A DNA stretch of 64,000 bases from Prorocentrum cordatum (Eukaryota; Sar; Dinophyceae; Prorocentrales; Prorocentraceae). The notes beneath the pieces were generated by a model that had not been told where the DNA came from, searched no databases, and was given only the letters and a program-made list of their open reading frames with translations. Where the stretch lies: the NCBI GenBank assembly GCA_963575745.1, contig CAUYUJ010004291.1:248317-312316 (forward strand), written 5' to 3'. This document shows positions 21,180 through 32,135 of this stretch, piece by piece. Both the position numbers and the translations under genes were made by a program. Position 1 is the stretch's first letter. The number at the start of each line of letters is the position of its first letter.

Positions 21180-22073
21180 GGGGGGGGGGGGGATTTGCGC
21201 GGTGGACGCATGGGCCGCATGCGGGCGGTGGCAATGGGGCCCTCGACGGGGCCCCCGATGGGGCCACTAAACGTGTGAGGGGTGCGCCGAGATGGGCGCG
21301 TGGGACGCGTGCGCCGACTTCCCACGCGTCTTCAGGCAGTCGACCGCCGACTTCCATAGTGGGAAGGTGGAGCACGCGAAGCGCAGGAATAGCTTACTAC
21401 ATGCAGCACGCTGCCGTCGTAGATGTATGTAGATTTCTATAAATGCGTGACTGGCCGCCGCCCCATCGAAGCCAGTGCGGAACCTCGCAAACTCCTTTCC
21501 TCCAGCTCCTCCTCGCCACTCCTCCTCAATCCTCACCCTCCCTGTCGCCATCCCCCCACATGGCGAGAGCCTTACTCAAGCACCAACACGCGACATCGCA
21601 GGCGCCCCCCATGGCAACGGGGCTGCGGGGGCAACAGGGGGCAGGCGCACGGCGAGCAGCATCGCCCTCTCCCCATCTCTCGCGCCCAAGTCGCCCGATG
21701 CGCCTCAATGTGCGAAGCGTGCGCGGACAAGCGCGCTGCCAGAGTGATTGCTGACTGGGCCCTTGTGGCTCAAACATGTTTGGCGGGCAACTTACACGCG
21801 AATACGAAAGACCTCCTGGTGTAAACGAATATGTTGGCTCGTTTCTACGTTGGCGTTGGCCCTACCTTCCCGCCAGAACCGCAGAGGCCCCGAAACGTCT
21901 ATAACACCTAAGGCCCTAGACGCCCAAGACACCCCCCAAGCTGAACCCCCAAGACGCCCTTAACACCCTAGGCCCTAGGCCCCAGGCGCAGTAGGCACCC
22001 CCGACATCTCAGACGCCCTGGGCACCTCGTCTATTGGGTCCTATGTGGGTCCTATTTGGGTCCCATGTGGGTC
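21180..22073. other. Spacer with short repeats, no gene supported
   Basis: It contains a G run at 21178-21192, CCCTAGGC/CCAAGACGCC-like degenerate repeats (21880-22025), and about four copies of GGGTCCTATGT (22033-22080). No coding signal is seen. Confidence 0.45.
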
Positions 22074-22924
22074 TTATGTGTGCCCCTTTCGTTTCACGGG
22101 GCAACGGGCGGCTCTGCGGGCTCTCCAGGCCGCTGGGCCCGCTCCATCCCCCAAAAAGGCGCGGCCTCTGGCATCGCCTCCGGCGCCGCCCGCGCGGCCC
22201 GGCGCTGCTCGAGGGACGGCCTGAGGAGGTGGACGTGGCCCCGCCCCGACACGTCGGGGCTGTGCCGAGCGCGCGCCAACCACGCGCGCAGAAGGCCAAG
22301 GGGGCGGCCCTGCCCAGCCCTGCTCGGCCTCTCGGAGCCCCATCCACGTCCTCTGGAGGCTGCAACCTGGGCGCCCCCAGCCCCTGCACTCCGCGACGAA
22401 GCGATCGCCATGCATCTTCAGCACGCCGCCAGGGACTCGCAACTCAACGGCGTGTCCGCGAGGACCTTCATGAGGCAGCCGCGGCGGCGGAGGCTCTGGG
22501 GGGCCATCATCGACCATGGGCTCCTGGACCTCATCAGGCAGATCGGGCTCGGCAATCGGCGGATCGCCCCCGCCGCTGTCGCTGGGACCATCGGCTGCGC
22601 CGCCAGGACCGCCGCCCGCATCGCGGCTGCCATCAAGTGGCGCCGCCTGGTCGTCGGAGTCAGAGCTCTCATCGGTCCAACCGAACATGGCCCACTCGTC
22701 GGTCGAGATGGCGCCGTCGGCATCCTCGGGCGGCGGGTTCGAGGAGATGCTCTCGAGCTCGGCGCCCTCCACATCGAAGATGCGATCGTCATCATCGCCG
22801 CTGGTGCCGCCGCCTGCCTCATCGTCGCCCTCCGCGCCCTCGACCGCCAGCGGGGGATCCCCGCGGGGTCGCTTGGCGCGGGGCCCCCGACGGCGAACGC
22901 CTAGCTTCCGAGCCTTCCTGCAAG
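22074..22924 (-). pseudogene. Decayed 3' part of the large minus-strand gene
   Basis: The minus strand continues the gene upstream but changes frame near 22910-22925. One frame carries an acidic Asp/Glu/Ser stretch (DDRIFDVEGAELE; DEWAMFGWTDESSDSDD) and then HGDRFVAECRGWG. Another frame continues with RPLGLLRAWLARAR at about 22300. These look like pieces of one C-terminal region separated by indels. A missed intron could explain one shift but hardly all. Confidence 0.4.
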
Positions 22925-25900
22925 TCTTGGGCGCGGCGGGCAAGTTCCAGATCCACTGGGTCGACCTGGTACTTGGCAATGCGCTGGCGGCGCGGGTCGA
23001 CGTTCAAAACGCCCACGGGGGAAGACGCGAAGTGGTGGAACGTGACATCGACATGGGCCGCCCCGTAGTCAAGTGACTCGAGCACGCCCCAAACGTTGAG
23101 CGCGCATGGCTCGCTGAGCTGCCCAGGCGGGCTGTCGAGGGAAGGCGTCGCTCCCAGACACGGCGGTTCGTCGCCTGGTCTGCCGGGCGCGCTGCCCCGC
23201 GGTATCGGGACATCCCCAAGTGGCCTTTGCAATGGGCCCACGGCCACCTCGCGCTCGAACGCGCTGGAAACGAACAAACCCTGCTGGCACGGCAAACCCA
23301 CGGGCCAACACGACCCCGCCCCCCTGTTCGCGAACTAGCCGCGCTGCGTGGCCACTCAGAGACGCCCGAAACCCCGAGGCACCGCCCCCGACACCCACCC
23401 TGCAACGCAGCACGATTCAGGGCCCGACCACCGCTAGGATCGCGGTCCAGCCTGACAAAACCAGCGGCCCACGGCATGCTCCCGCCGTGGCAGATGTACG
23501 ACAGGTGGAAGCACAGCATGTCAGCATCGTTCGGGGCACCATCGCCATCGACAAGAGCAACTTCAGACCCCGCGCCAGCGCGGGGATCGCACTGGATGCC
23601 CAAGACAACCTTCCCCCTGTCAATGGTCTTCCGCCACGCCTTCTGGGCGTCGGCAAGTATCGACCCAGCATGGGGCAGAGCTCTCCGCAGGCGGCCTTCC
23701 AGATCGTCAAGACGCGACCGAGGCTCGCTGCAGACGCACTGCCCAGCTTCATGGCACCGCCGCCGCACGACAGGCACGTTGCCCAGGGGCCTGCAGCTGT
23801 CGCGCTCGATCACAATGGGGTCGTCAACCCACTTTTTCTCCGATTCCTTCATGTTTACTCTCAAGAATGCCCGCTCTGCGGCGTCGATTGCCAATGACGT
23901 TGGGGGCCGCCAATACACGACGGGCACGTGGTGCGATTGAGCAGTGAGGGAGCTGCTGGATGCACTGCGGGGCGGCGCCCAAGCATTCGCAAGGCCAGAG
24001 GCGCTCTCCTCACGATTCCTGCCCAGCGCTGCATGCACTTCAACTTCCGAGCTGGCATCTGCCACGCGCTGCTGAACTGCCTCTGCGAATGCACGCCCAG
24101 CTGCAACCATGATTGCCGACGCGGAAGCACAATCTGCACCGGGGCCCACTGCGCCGTCAGCCAGTTGCAAGCGGGTCGCTTGGGCAGCCAACCTCCAGAA
24201 GCTGCCGACGCGCCTGCGGTTCTTCGACGCGCGGGGGTCGAACGGATGGCCCCAGCAAGCTCCCCAGAGGTTGGCCGCCAAGCCGCCCATCTCCTGGTAC
24301 CGACGTTTAGACTCTGGGCCTAAAGCATGATATACCTGCGACAGCTCGGCCAAGACCGCAGCGGTGAAAAGCCGCCCGCAGGCGCGCTCGTGGAGGAAGG
24401 CCTCCCAGGTCCACTGGCTCCGCTGCCTGGCGCTGAGGCGCCTCCGCCGAGGCCCGCCTGGCGGACCTGGCGCCGCAGCGGCGGCGCGGCCTGCAGAATC
24501 GCCTCTTCCGCCATAGCAGTGCCCCTGGGAATCCAAAACGCGGCACTGCCTCGAAGAAAACCATGCGGACAAAGATGGTAGGTCGACCGTGTGGGACCAC
24601 ACGCGGAATTGAGCACGCCTCTCGCTCGCACTGCGCAGCCGCTCGGTGGATGCCGCGTCGGCGTCGCTGCACATGATGGCGCACCAAAGTTCGCACTGGG
24701 CTGCTGGGCTCGACGGGCCGCGCAGGCGGTGAGCGTTTCTGAACTTCCACGAATAATCATCCAACTCGCAATCTTTGGCAGCAACGAAAGCAGCGAGGGA
24801 ATCATCGGAACGCAGCGTGTCGAATGTTCTGCGCGGCCAAATTAGGTGGCGAACTCTCACATACACGTGCAACCACGCCCCCAGTCGTGCCCCAGCCAGA
24901 TGCACCAAAAGTTGCATGTCTCCGGCGTGATTGCTGAGAAATGCCCATGCATCGGGCGACAGCGCCATCTCAGATGCAACAGCGAAACCTTCTTTGGTTA
25001 TGTTCCCATCGTAAGACTCCCAAATCGGATACGAACGACCCCCCGACAGCAGCTGTTTGAGTTGTTGCCGCCTCTCCCAAGACACACCCGTCATTGACAA
25101 CTGTTTGAGCACGCGCCTCTCACACGCACCCAAAAACACACGAGTAAGCTTCAGGTCGCCGGGCATGCTCCCACTGGCGGCCCAAGCGTGCGAACCCTTC
25201 TGGGAAACATCCACTTCCTCTCGGTAAACGCTGACATCGACGCGCGACTCGGCAGCAGGGGCTCGGCCGCAGCCATCACCGACCTCGGGCGCGCCCCCTG
25301 GATCGGGCGCCGCACCACCCTCGACGGCGGCGCGGCGGCCAGCTGCGCCCGAGGGTGCCTCGGCAGCCCGGGATGCGGCAGCAGCTGCCACGGGCTGCGG
25401 GAACGCTCCAAGAAACGCAGCAGGTAGCAGACCGTGGACCTGTTTGCAAGCATCGCAATGACCAAGGGCCTAGCCCAACGCAGGTCTCGTGGCGGGCCTG
25501 CGGGGGGGGGGGGGGGGAGCATTCCCATTTTTTCTTTGGGGGAAGGGGGGGGGTCAACGGGGCCAAGGCCGGCCCGGCATGAACCGTGCGGCCCCATGGG
25601 CCTCAAGTGTCCTAGCTTTCAACCTAGGAAGGGCGACACTGGCCCCTTGCTCTGCCATAGCGGCGGGGGGGGGGGGGGGCGTGGTGCTCAAGACACCGCG
25701 TGCCCCCCTGGCTACAAGTACCGACGTCCGCAGTCTTGCGCGTCTTGAAAAAACAATCCGCCCATTGGTGCCCATCCTCCCCCACCCTCAGAACTCCCCC
25801 AGCCCCCCTCCTGCCACTGCCCCTAGCTATCCCCCCGCGCACATACCGCGTCATACCCCTCCCTCCTCTCCCCCCCCTGGGCGGGAGACCTGCGTTGGCA

Positions 25901-27323
25901 GCCCGAGGTCGTCTGCCGCCTGCGCGGCGCCCGTCCAGTTGCTCCGAGCAAGGACCTCGATGTTTTTCGGGGGCAGGGCCATGATTCCAACGGACCTCAT
26001 CAAACCAATGGTCTCCCAGGGGCCCGTGCAACAACCGCGGCAATAACGTTCGTGAACGCCGGGCTTCCTCCGATCCCCGCCCCACAGCTCTGAAATAATA
26101 GTCTTTCGCATTGCATCGTTGGGCGAGTTGACGGGGCAAAACATATCCAAACATCGCTGGCGGTGGCGATCGGCGGCCATCGACGGGGACCCGCCATTAA
26201 TGATGACGACGCTCTCAGAGACAATATTGCGAGCATGATTTCTAAGCTTTTGCATGTTACCACTGCTCAGTGCCATTGCCATTCGAATCATCTTTGCGTC
26301 GAGACCGTCAAAAAAATGTTTGGGGGTGGCCTCGATTTTGTGGGCATCACAAGGGAGCTCCAGAAACCTTGTTCCCTGATTTGTCGACCGTTCGGCTCTC
26401 TCCGCTCGGCGGTTCGCCGTGCGCTCGTCTCTCATGGATTCCTGTGCGATTCTGGGAAACGCATCATCGATGAGCGGATCAACACTCAAACGGGTCTCCA
26501 CCAAACACCGTGTGAGAGTTTCAGCTGTTGCCCTATCAATCACCTTCAATCTAGTCGGCACGCGCGTTTTCATTATTATGTATATGTCTGGGTGGTCGGG
26601 CCGAACCTTTCGCAATGCATATTCGAAGCCCCCCTCAACAACCACAAGCTCGTGTGTTCCAACATTCTCGGTCCCAGCGCCTGCGTCCCAGGTTGCAAGC
26701 TCATCGGGATTCTTCGCATACCTGACTTTCAATCGTGACTGGGCGCCGTCATACTTCCTATGCCTAACAAAAGCAACAGGTTCGATTCTGTCCTGCTCAC
26801 CTCGGGCGGCGCAGGCCGACAAAGCAAGCTGGCACACCTTCCCACATGCTTGTCTGCAGAACTGAAAGGTGGTGGAACTGGCGGCGAGGAGACATTGGCG
26901 AAACTGGTTTTTTTTCAGCCCGAACTGTTTTGCCAAAGACGAATGAAAAGCCAACAATCTAGTCATTCCTTTCTCGCTTTTGACAGTGCCCAACATTTCC
27001 GTCAACATCCTCCTCACCTGAGGCCGCCCCTCCTCGCGACGCTCGTCCATCCGAACATATCGATGCCCCTCGACCAGCAGCGACACCGAGAATGCGATCA
27101 CAGGCTCAACAGGGGCGGCCTCGGCAGCGCATACAAGCGCCAACTCGGGAACATTCAAGTCGTCTGCGTCGAAGTGCACCCGAGGGGCGGCCAACCAGTC
27201 ATCACCATCTGATTCCGAAGCTCGCTCGGGGAAACTATCATTTACAGCAGCAGCCTCGACATCAACATTTCGAGGCTCCAACGCTTTCGAAATCCCAATC
27301 CAATCTTCATCGGAACCGGACAT
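22925..27323 (-). CDS. Large multi-exon hypothetical protein
   Basis: Start ATG at 27323 directly follows a leader relic. Exon 1 (25890-27323) encodes a long soluble region including FFDGLDAKMIRMAMAL, CLDMFCPVNSPNDAM and a Cys-rich HERYCRGCC. Exon 2 (25469 down to about 23400) begins ALGHCDACKQVHGLL and contains a stretch resembling an HMG box (FLHERACGRLFTAAVLAELS...ALGPESKRRYQEM), then ICHGGSMPWAAGFVRLD. Exon 3 (about 23310-22925) gives GLFVSSAFEREVAVGPL and ALNVWGVLESLDYG. The exon 1/2 join (CAG|GTCTCC to GGGCTAG|GCC) is phase 0. The CxxC/CxCC motifs hint at zinc or nucleic-acid binding. I do not recognise the family; a transposon-encoded origin is possible given the neighbours. Borders of exon 3 are approximate. 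Confidence 0.5.
25470..25889 (-). mobile_element. Intron with terminal inverted repeats (MITE-like)
   Basis: The 420-bp intron carries CCAACGCAGGTCTC at 25475-25488, with its exact inverse GAGACCTGCGTTGG at 25885-25898. So the inverted repeats coincide with the splice borders: the minus-strand donor GTCTCC lies inside one repeat. The interior is GC-rich with G runs. Short AGC-type sequence flanks both ends and may be a target duplication. This looks like a DNA element that became an intron, of a family different from those in the Rieske gene. Confidence 0.65.
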
Positions 27324-27343
27324 CTTGCCAACAACCCCTACGG
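27324..27343 (-). promoter_or_regulatory. Relict spliced leader, adjoining start codon
   Basis: On the minus strand, CCGTAGGGGTTGTTGGCAAG immediately precedes ATG 27323. It keeps the CCGTAG start and TTGGC..AAG end of the leader. Confidence 0.5.
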
Positions 27344-27344
27344 A

Positions 27345-28289
27345 CGCCCTCGGGCCAAGACAGCTACGGACGGAGGAAAGTATAACCAGGTGGGCCATAG
27401 CCATGCGCCGCTGGCATGAGCGACGCAACTGCATAGGGCTCTCGCTCAGGGCTCTTTGAGGCCTTGTCGCATCATCGCTGGGCGACTTTAGGGCCACGAA
27501 ACAGCACCGAGCAAACGCGGCGACAGCCAAGCTTACAATTTCATGGCGTTGATGGGTTTTCGCATCTTGCGTTGGCGGGTGGGTGGGTGGGCGCCTCAAG
27601 CCCGCAACGTATTCGGAACACGTTTAAGAAGGCCACGCGGCCGCTAGGGCCGCTAGGGATATGTAATCGATTGCATGTTGACCCATGTTGGGCTGATACG
27701 TTTTATGGAGGCTATGTTGGGCCAACTGGAGCCATCCTGGCGACGTGTGGCGATATCTCTGGGAGCGCCAAACACACCCAGGATCGTGCAAATACACACA
27801 CAGAGCAGCTATCGATTAGGTCCTAGTCGATAGCTGCTCTGTGTTGCCAAATCTGTTGCGCCTGAAGGTCATCGGGGCGGCCCCGCCAGTCTTCGCAGAC
27901 GTGCAGGACATGGGCAGAGGAGTGGCGGGCCACGGAGGAGAAGGGGGAAAGGGGACGAAGGCGGAGGGGGAGGAAGAAGAGGGCTACTAGAAACGCCTCA
28001 CGTGTGTGAAAAAACTACCCCCCTGAAAAGTGGCGAACGGTCGCGGCGCGCCGCGTATCAGCGCAAACAGGCGCGAAAGCGCAAACAGGTTTTTGACCAG
28101 GGATGGCGCCAAACAAAATCATCAAACATTGTTGTCCTGACCTTCGGCGCGCGCTGCCCCCACATCAAACATTGACCTTTCGGCCTTCGGCGCGCGCGCC
28201 GCCTCCATCCAACTGAGTCGTTGTGGCCGCCGACGGAGGGCCATCAAAATCCATCACCCCCAACGAGGCCCCCTCAGGCAGCCCCTGAA
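27345..28289. other. Intergenic, GC-rich, no gene supported
   Basis: Apart from the palindrome, this spacer holds a purine-rich stretch (27915-27985) and GCGCGC-type words (28030-28200). Confidence 0.4.
27798..27844. repeat. 47-bp near-perfect palindrome
   Basis: Arms 27798-27820 and 27822-27844 (ACACAGAGCAGCTATCG...) are inverted with one mismatch and a one-base centre. It lies in gene-free DNA. Confidence 0.9.
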
Positions 28290-29005
28290 CCCTCACTACG
28301 CCTAGCACCTCCGGGACTCCCCACCACGCCTGCTCCAGGACTTCCCACCACGCCTGACGCCACCTGCCTTTTGGAACACCTATGCGTCATTTCTTAGAGG
28401 CCACTCACCTTGCAAAAAAATGCTCCGGGACCCCCCACCACGCCTGCTCCGGGACCGTCCACCACGCATGACACCGCCTGCCTTGTGGAACACCTATCAT
28501 CAGCTCTTAGAGGCCACTCACCTTGCAAAAACTGCTCTGGCCCCCCCCCCCCACGCCTGCTCCGGGACCCCCCACCACGCATGACACCGCCTACCTTTTG
28601 GAACACCTACGCATCAGTTCTTAGAAGCCACTCACCCTGCAAAAACTGTTCCGGGACCCCCCCCACCACGCCTGCCCCGGGACTCCCCACCACGCCTGAC
28701 ACCGCTTGCCTTTTGGAACACCTATGCATCAGCTCTTAGAGGCCACTCACCTTGCAAAAAACTACTCCGGGACCCCCCACCACGCCTTCTCCGGGACCCC
28801 CCACCACGCATGACACCGCCTGCTTTTTGGAACACCTACGCATCAGTTCTTAGACGCCACTCACCCTGCAAAAAACTGTTCCGGGACCCCCCACCACGCC
28901 TGCTCCGGGACCCCACCACGCCTGACACCGCCTGCCTTGTGGAACACCTTTGCATCAGCTCTTAGAGACCCCTCACCCTGCAAAAACTGCTCCGGGACCC
29001 CCCCC
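28290..29005. repeat. 105-115-bp satellite, array 3
   Basis: There are six to seven monomers; the TGCAAAAA landmark recurs every 112-115 bp from 28412 to 28980. The monomer is the one of arrays 1 and 2, with slight length growth from longer C runs. Confidence 0.9.
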
Positions 29006-29024
29006 ACACTACCATGATTTGTGG

Positions 29025-29820
29025 TTTGTCCGATGGTTGCAATTCAAATGTAGCAAGCTGTAACCATGTTGTATCACAGTTGCAACACTGTTGTAACCAC
29101 GTTGCAACCACCAACATGGTTTTATCCGACGCCTAAACCCATCTCGTGTTACATAATTGCGGAACGACTCATAACTGGAAGCTGTTGTTGACGCGCGGCC
29201 ATGCTTAAACTAATACGGCCACGCTATCAAAGTTTAAGTTGGAAACGTGGGAATTAACTCACTTTAACATGAATTAACATAAAATAGCACAAATTAACAT
29301 ACCACAACAAGGTGGAGGAGGGAGGAGGAAGGGGACGAGGAGGAGGAGGAGGAGGAGGAGGAGGCACGAGGGCCGCTAGGAGGAGGAGGAGGAGGAGGAG
29401 GAAGGGAGGAGGAGGAGGAAGGGAGGAGGAGGAGGAGGCGGAGGAGGAGGAGGAGGGAGGTCCACCAGGGGGCCCAGCGTCGACGCCCCATTCGCTCCCG
29501 CAACCCATTTTGGCACAACCCTCACACGGTTCGTGGCCCCCCAGGGACCCCCACCCAAAGTACCAGCGGTGACGATGTTTGGCGTTCATGGTGATGATCA
29601 TGATGACGATGAAGATAATGACGATAGTGATGTTGTTGTTGATGATGATGGTGATGATGACGATGGTCGTCTGGATGATGATGATAATGATGCTGCTGGC
29701 GGTGATGATGATGATGATGGTGGTGATGATGCTGATGATGACGATGATGACGATGATGACGACGATGATGATGATGATGATGATGATGTGTTTCACGTTT
29801 GGCCCGCGCGCGCTCGGCAA
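29025..29820. repeat. TTGCAAC motifs, (GAG)n and (GAT)n arrays
   Basis: Repeated GTTGCAAC/TGTAACCA motifs lie at 29030-29115, a (GAG)n array at 29308-29462 and a (GAT)n array at 29586-29790. Open frames across the arrays are poly-Asp or poly-Ile/Met and not credible. Confidence 0.75.
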
Positions 29821-29822
29821 AC

Positions 29823-29844
29823 CCGCGCCGAGTTCTGGCTCAAG
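29823..29844 (+). promoter_or_regulatory. Relict spliced leader in antisense position
   Basis: CCGCGCCGAG followed by TTCTGGCTCAAG resembles a leader. It points into the 3' end of the minus-strand gene at 29890. A short ATG frame follows and soon stops, so it may mark a truncated retrocopy. Confidence 0.4.
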
Positions 29845-29889
29845 CCTCGCATGGCTAACCGCAGCTCAGCAGGGCTGTAGCCTCTGCTC

Positions 29890-31467
29890 TCAACGGCGGT
29901 AGTCGTCGATCGCCTCGAGCGCCTTCTTCCAGGCTGCCTTGTTCGGCTTGTCTGCCCCCCACGGGATGCGAATCTCCGTCGCGTAGTCGGGCACGGCGCG
30001 AATCACCCTGAAGCCCCTCCTCGGAGTGCTGGTGTAGATGCGGCCCTCCTTGTAGTTGACTGCGGCCGATCCCTCGCGCGGGCAAGGGGGCCCCCTCTCC
30101 CAAAGAACCTTGGGAGCAGCTGCTGGCCTCCGCATCTTCGCCTTCTTCGCCTTCTTGCCGCCTGCAGGTGTTGCAGCAGGCCTCTTCCCACTCGGGGCGG
30201 GCGCGTCGCCGTCGTCGGTCGGGCCATCGGCCTCTTCGCCAGCGGCTTCAGCCTTGGCATCCGACTTGGCAGCGAGCAATCTCTGCCTGATCCGATCGGT
30301 GGCCTCCGCCAGGGTCGGCACGACGGCGGCCCCAGTCGTTCCCGCGACCACCGTTGTCGGCGGCGGCCACGCTGGCAGGCCTTCGGCACCAGACGCAGGC
30401 TGCGGCCGCGTCGGCGCCGCAGGCTGCTCCGCGGGCGGGGTCGGCGTCTCAGGCTGAGCCGCGGGCGGGGGCATCGTCGATGCCGCAGGCTGCACTGGGC
30501 GCTCTGGGCCTGGCGGCGGCGGCAGCGCCAATAGCGCCTGAGCAGGAGAAGCCAACGCCCTCGGCGCCGCGGGCGGCTCACAGGTAAAGTTCGGGATCGC
30601 AGCCAACTTGTTACCTGGGGCCTTGGGCATTGGAGGGCACAGCCGAAACCCAGGCAATGGGCCGCAGCTGCGAGAGGCCGACGCACTGACCGAGGAAGCT
30701 GCATACTGGATCATCGCCTTGTCCACGCCTGTCTTGGTGTCTCTGCACGGTGTCATCCTTTTCACCATGGCACGATAATCAGTTGGCCACATAGATGGGG
30801 CAGGCTGATCATCAGGGTACGCTTGGGCGTATACTTCAGGATGCAACTCCTGGAGCTTCGCGGCGGTCTCGGGGTAGGTGTCAGGCCCAAGCAGGAGGCA
30901 TGGGTTCTCGTCGATGATCGCCTTGAAGCACATCTTGAACATGCGGAGGTCCATCAACGGCGTGTTCACCTCGAGCCCGTGAGCATGCGTCGCGAGAGCG
31001 CAGCCCAGCGCGCGCGTCTTCTCGTTGGGGAATCGCATCCCCAGCGCCACGAAGAGCTTGACGACGGCCATCATCTTGTTCTCCTTCGCCACAGACTGGT
31101 CCTGTAGACAGGCCCACATCTTCTCCGTCACGTAGTTGTCCAGGAAGAAGTGCGTCTGCTTCGGGGGGCTGGCACCCAGGCCCGACGAGGTGCCGCTGCT
31201 GAGGTCGACCTTCGCGTCCAGCTGCTGCATGATCGCATCCGCGGACTCTGGCGAGAGGAGCGCTTTGTCGTCCAGCAGCTGTCTGACATACATCGCCTCG
31301 TCCAGCGCGAAGTGCCTGTGCATCCTGATCATCTGCATGATGCCAGCCACGCCGTCCGACAGCAGCTGCTCCCACCTGGCGGTGCCAGGGCTGACACCGC
31401 TGGCCTGCATGAGTTCGATGCACTGCATGCGCTTGGCAACGAACTCACTCAGCGAGGCTCGGACCAT
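29890..31467 (-). CDS. Gag-like protein with C-terminal basic domain (525 aa)
   Basis: This intronless minus-strand frame starts at ATG 31467 (MVRASLSEFVAKRMQCIELM), 68 bases after a leader relic. The N-terminal two-fifths is helical and includes FFLDNYVTEKMWACLQD. That block matches MEKYFTEADWTFLQD of the gene at 9547 in position and pattern. The centre is a low-complexity Ala/Pro/Thr linker, then a Lys/Arg patch (GGKKAKKAKMRRPAAAPK). A compact C-terminal domain follows (YKEGRIYTSTPRRGFRVIRA...AWKKALEAIDDYRR). The order helical domain, linker, basic patch, small domain suggests a structural nucleic-acid-binding protein, possibly Gag-like; this is inference. It heads the 3' end of the four-gene minus-strand block that starts with transposase T2. 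Confidence 0.6.
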   Translation of the reverse strand: MVRASLSEFVAKRMQCIELMQASGVSPGTARWEQLLSDGVAGIMQMIRMHRHFALDEAMYVRQLLDDKALLSPESADAIMQQLDAKVDLSSGTSSGLGASPPKQTHFFLDNYVTEKMWACLQDQSVAKENKMMAVVKLFVALGMRFPNEKTRALGCALATHAHGLEVNTPLMDLRMFKMCFKAIIDENPCLLLGPDTYPETAAKLQELHPEVYAQAYPDDQPAPSMWPTDYRAMVKRMTPCRDTKTGVDKAMIQYAASSVSASASRSCGPLPGFRLCPPMPKAPGNKLAAIPNFTCEPPAAPRALASPAQALLALPPPPGPERPVQPAASTMPPPAAQPETPTPPAEQPAAPTRPQPASGAEGLPAWPPPTTVVAGTTGAAVVPTLAEATDRIRQRLLAAKSDAKAEAAGEEADGPTDDGDAPAPSGKRPAATPAGGKKAKKAKMRRPAAAPKVLWERGPPCPREGSAAVNYKEGRIYTSTPRRGFRVIRAVPDYATEIRIPWGADKPNKAAWKKALEAIDDYRR

Positions 31468-31523
31468 CGAGGCAACCTAAAAAAGATGCGAATGATATGC
31501 AGGGCTTTAGCCTCGCGATGGCG

Positions 31524-31552
31524 CTCGGGCCACGTTGGGCCAAAACTGCTGC
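31524..31552 (-). promoter_or_regulatory. Relict spliced leader, possibly two in tandem
   Basis: On the minus strand, GCAGCAGTTTTGGCCCAA is followed by CGTGGCCCGAG. The first matches the leader with about three changes, and the second resembles another leader 3' end. Tandem relics are expected when a gene is retroposed more than once. Confidence 0.45.
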
Positions 31553-31559
31553 AGTCGCC

Positions 31560-32130
31560 TGGCAGAGCAGGAGGAGGGGGGCAGCAGCAGAAGGAGGAGG
31601 AGGAGCAGGAGGAGGAGGAGGAGGAGGGGAATGAGGATGTGGAGGAGGAGGAGGAGGAGGAGGAGGAGGTGGAGGACTAGGAGGAGGAGCAGCAGGAGGA
31701 GGAGGAAGATGGCCTGGGGCCTGGGAAGTGCAGCATATTGGGGAATCCACTCGTGCAGACACGCGTTTCCTTCAAAGGCTCGCGAAGGCCCTCGCACTCC
31801 TCCACCACCCCGCCTCACCCCTCTTCCCTACCCCTTTCGCCGCCTCCTTCCTCCATCCTCACTCCTCCTCCGGCCTTCTCCAAGCTCTGCCTAACTCATA
31901 CCTCCTCCGCTCTCCCTCCTGCCTCCATTCCTTTCACTACCTCCGTCCTCCCCCCTCTTTATCCAGACGCTGATTTCTTACTGCGGAGCTCTGCCCCTGG
32001 TCTCCCCTCAATACTAACAGAGCAAGAGACGTCCAGGGTCGCCGATGTTGCGCACGATCACGCTGCAGGACTCGAGAATAATCAGGGGGCTGGACTCAAA
32101 CCTCGACCCACAGCGTTGTGGCACTCACGG
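31560..32130. other. Spacer: (GAG)n then pyrimidine-rich DNA
   Basis: A (GGA)n array lies at 31568-31712 and CT-rich DNA at 31795-31960. No gene is seen. Confidence 0.5.
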
Positions 32131-32135
32131 ACCCA

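Noticed and set aside
20404-21375. Long Pro/Thr/His-rich open frames on the minus strand
   Set aside because: They are translations of the GGGTGG minisatellite; every frame is open because the repeat lacks stop codons.
21757-21775. Spliced-leader relic (TTGTGGCTCAAAC)
   Set aside because: Only the 3' half resembles the leader, and no gene follows within a plausible distance.
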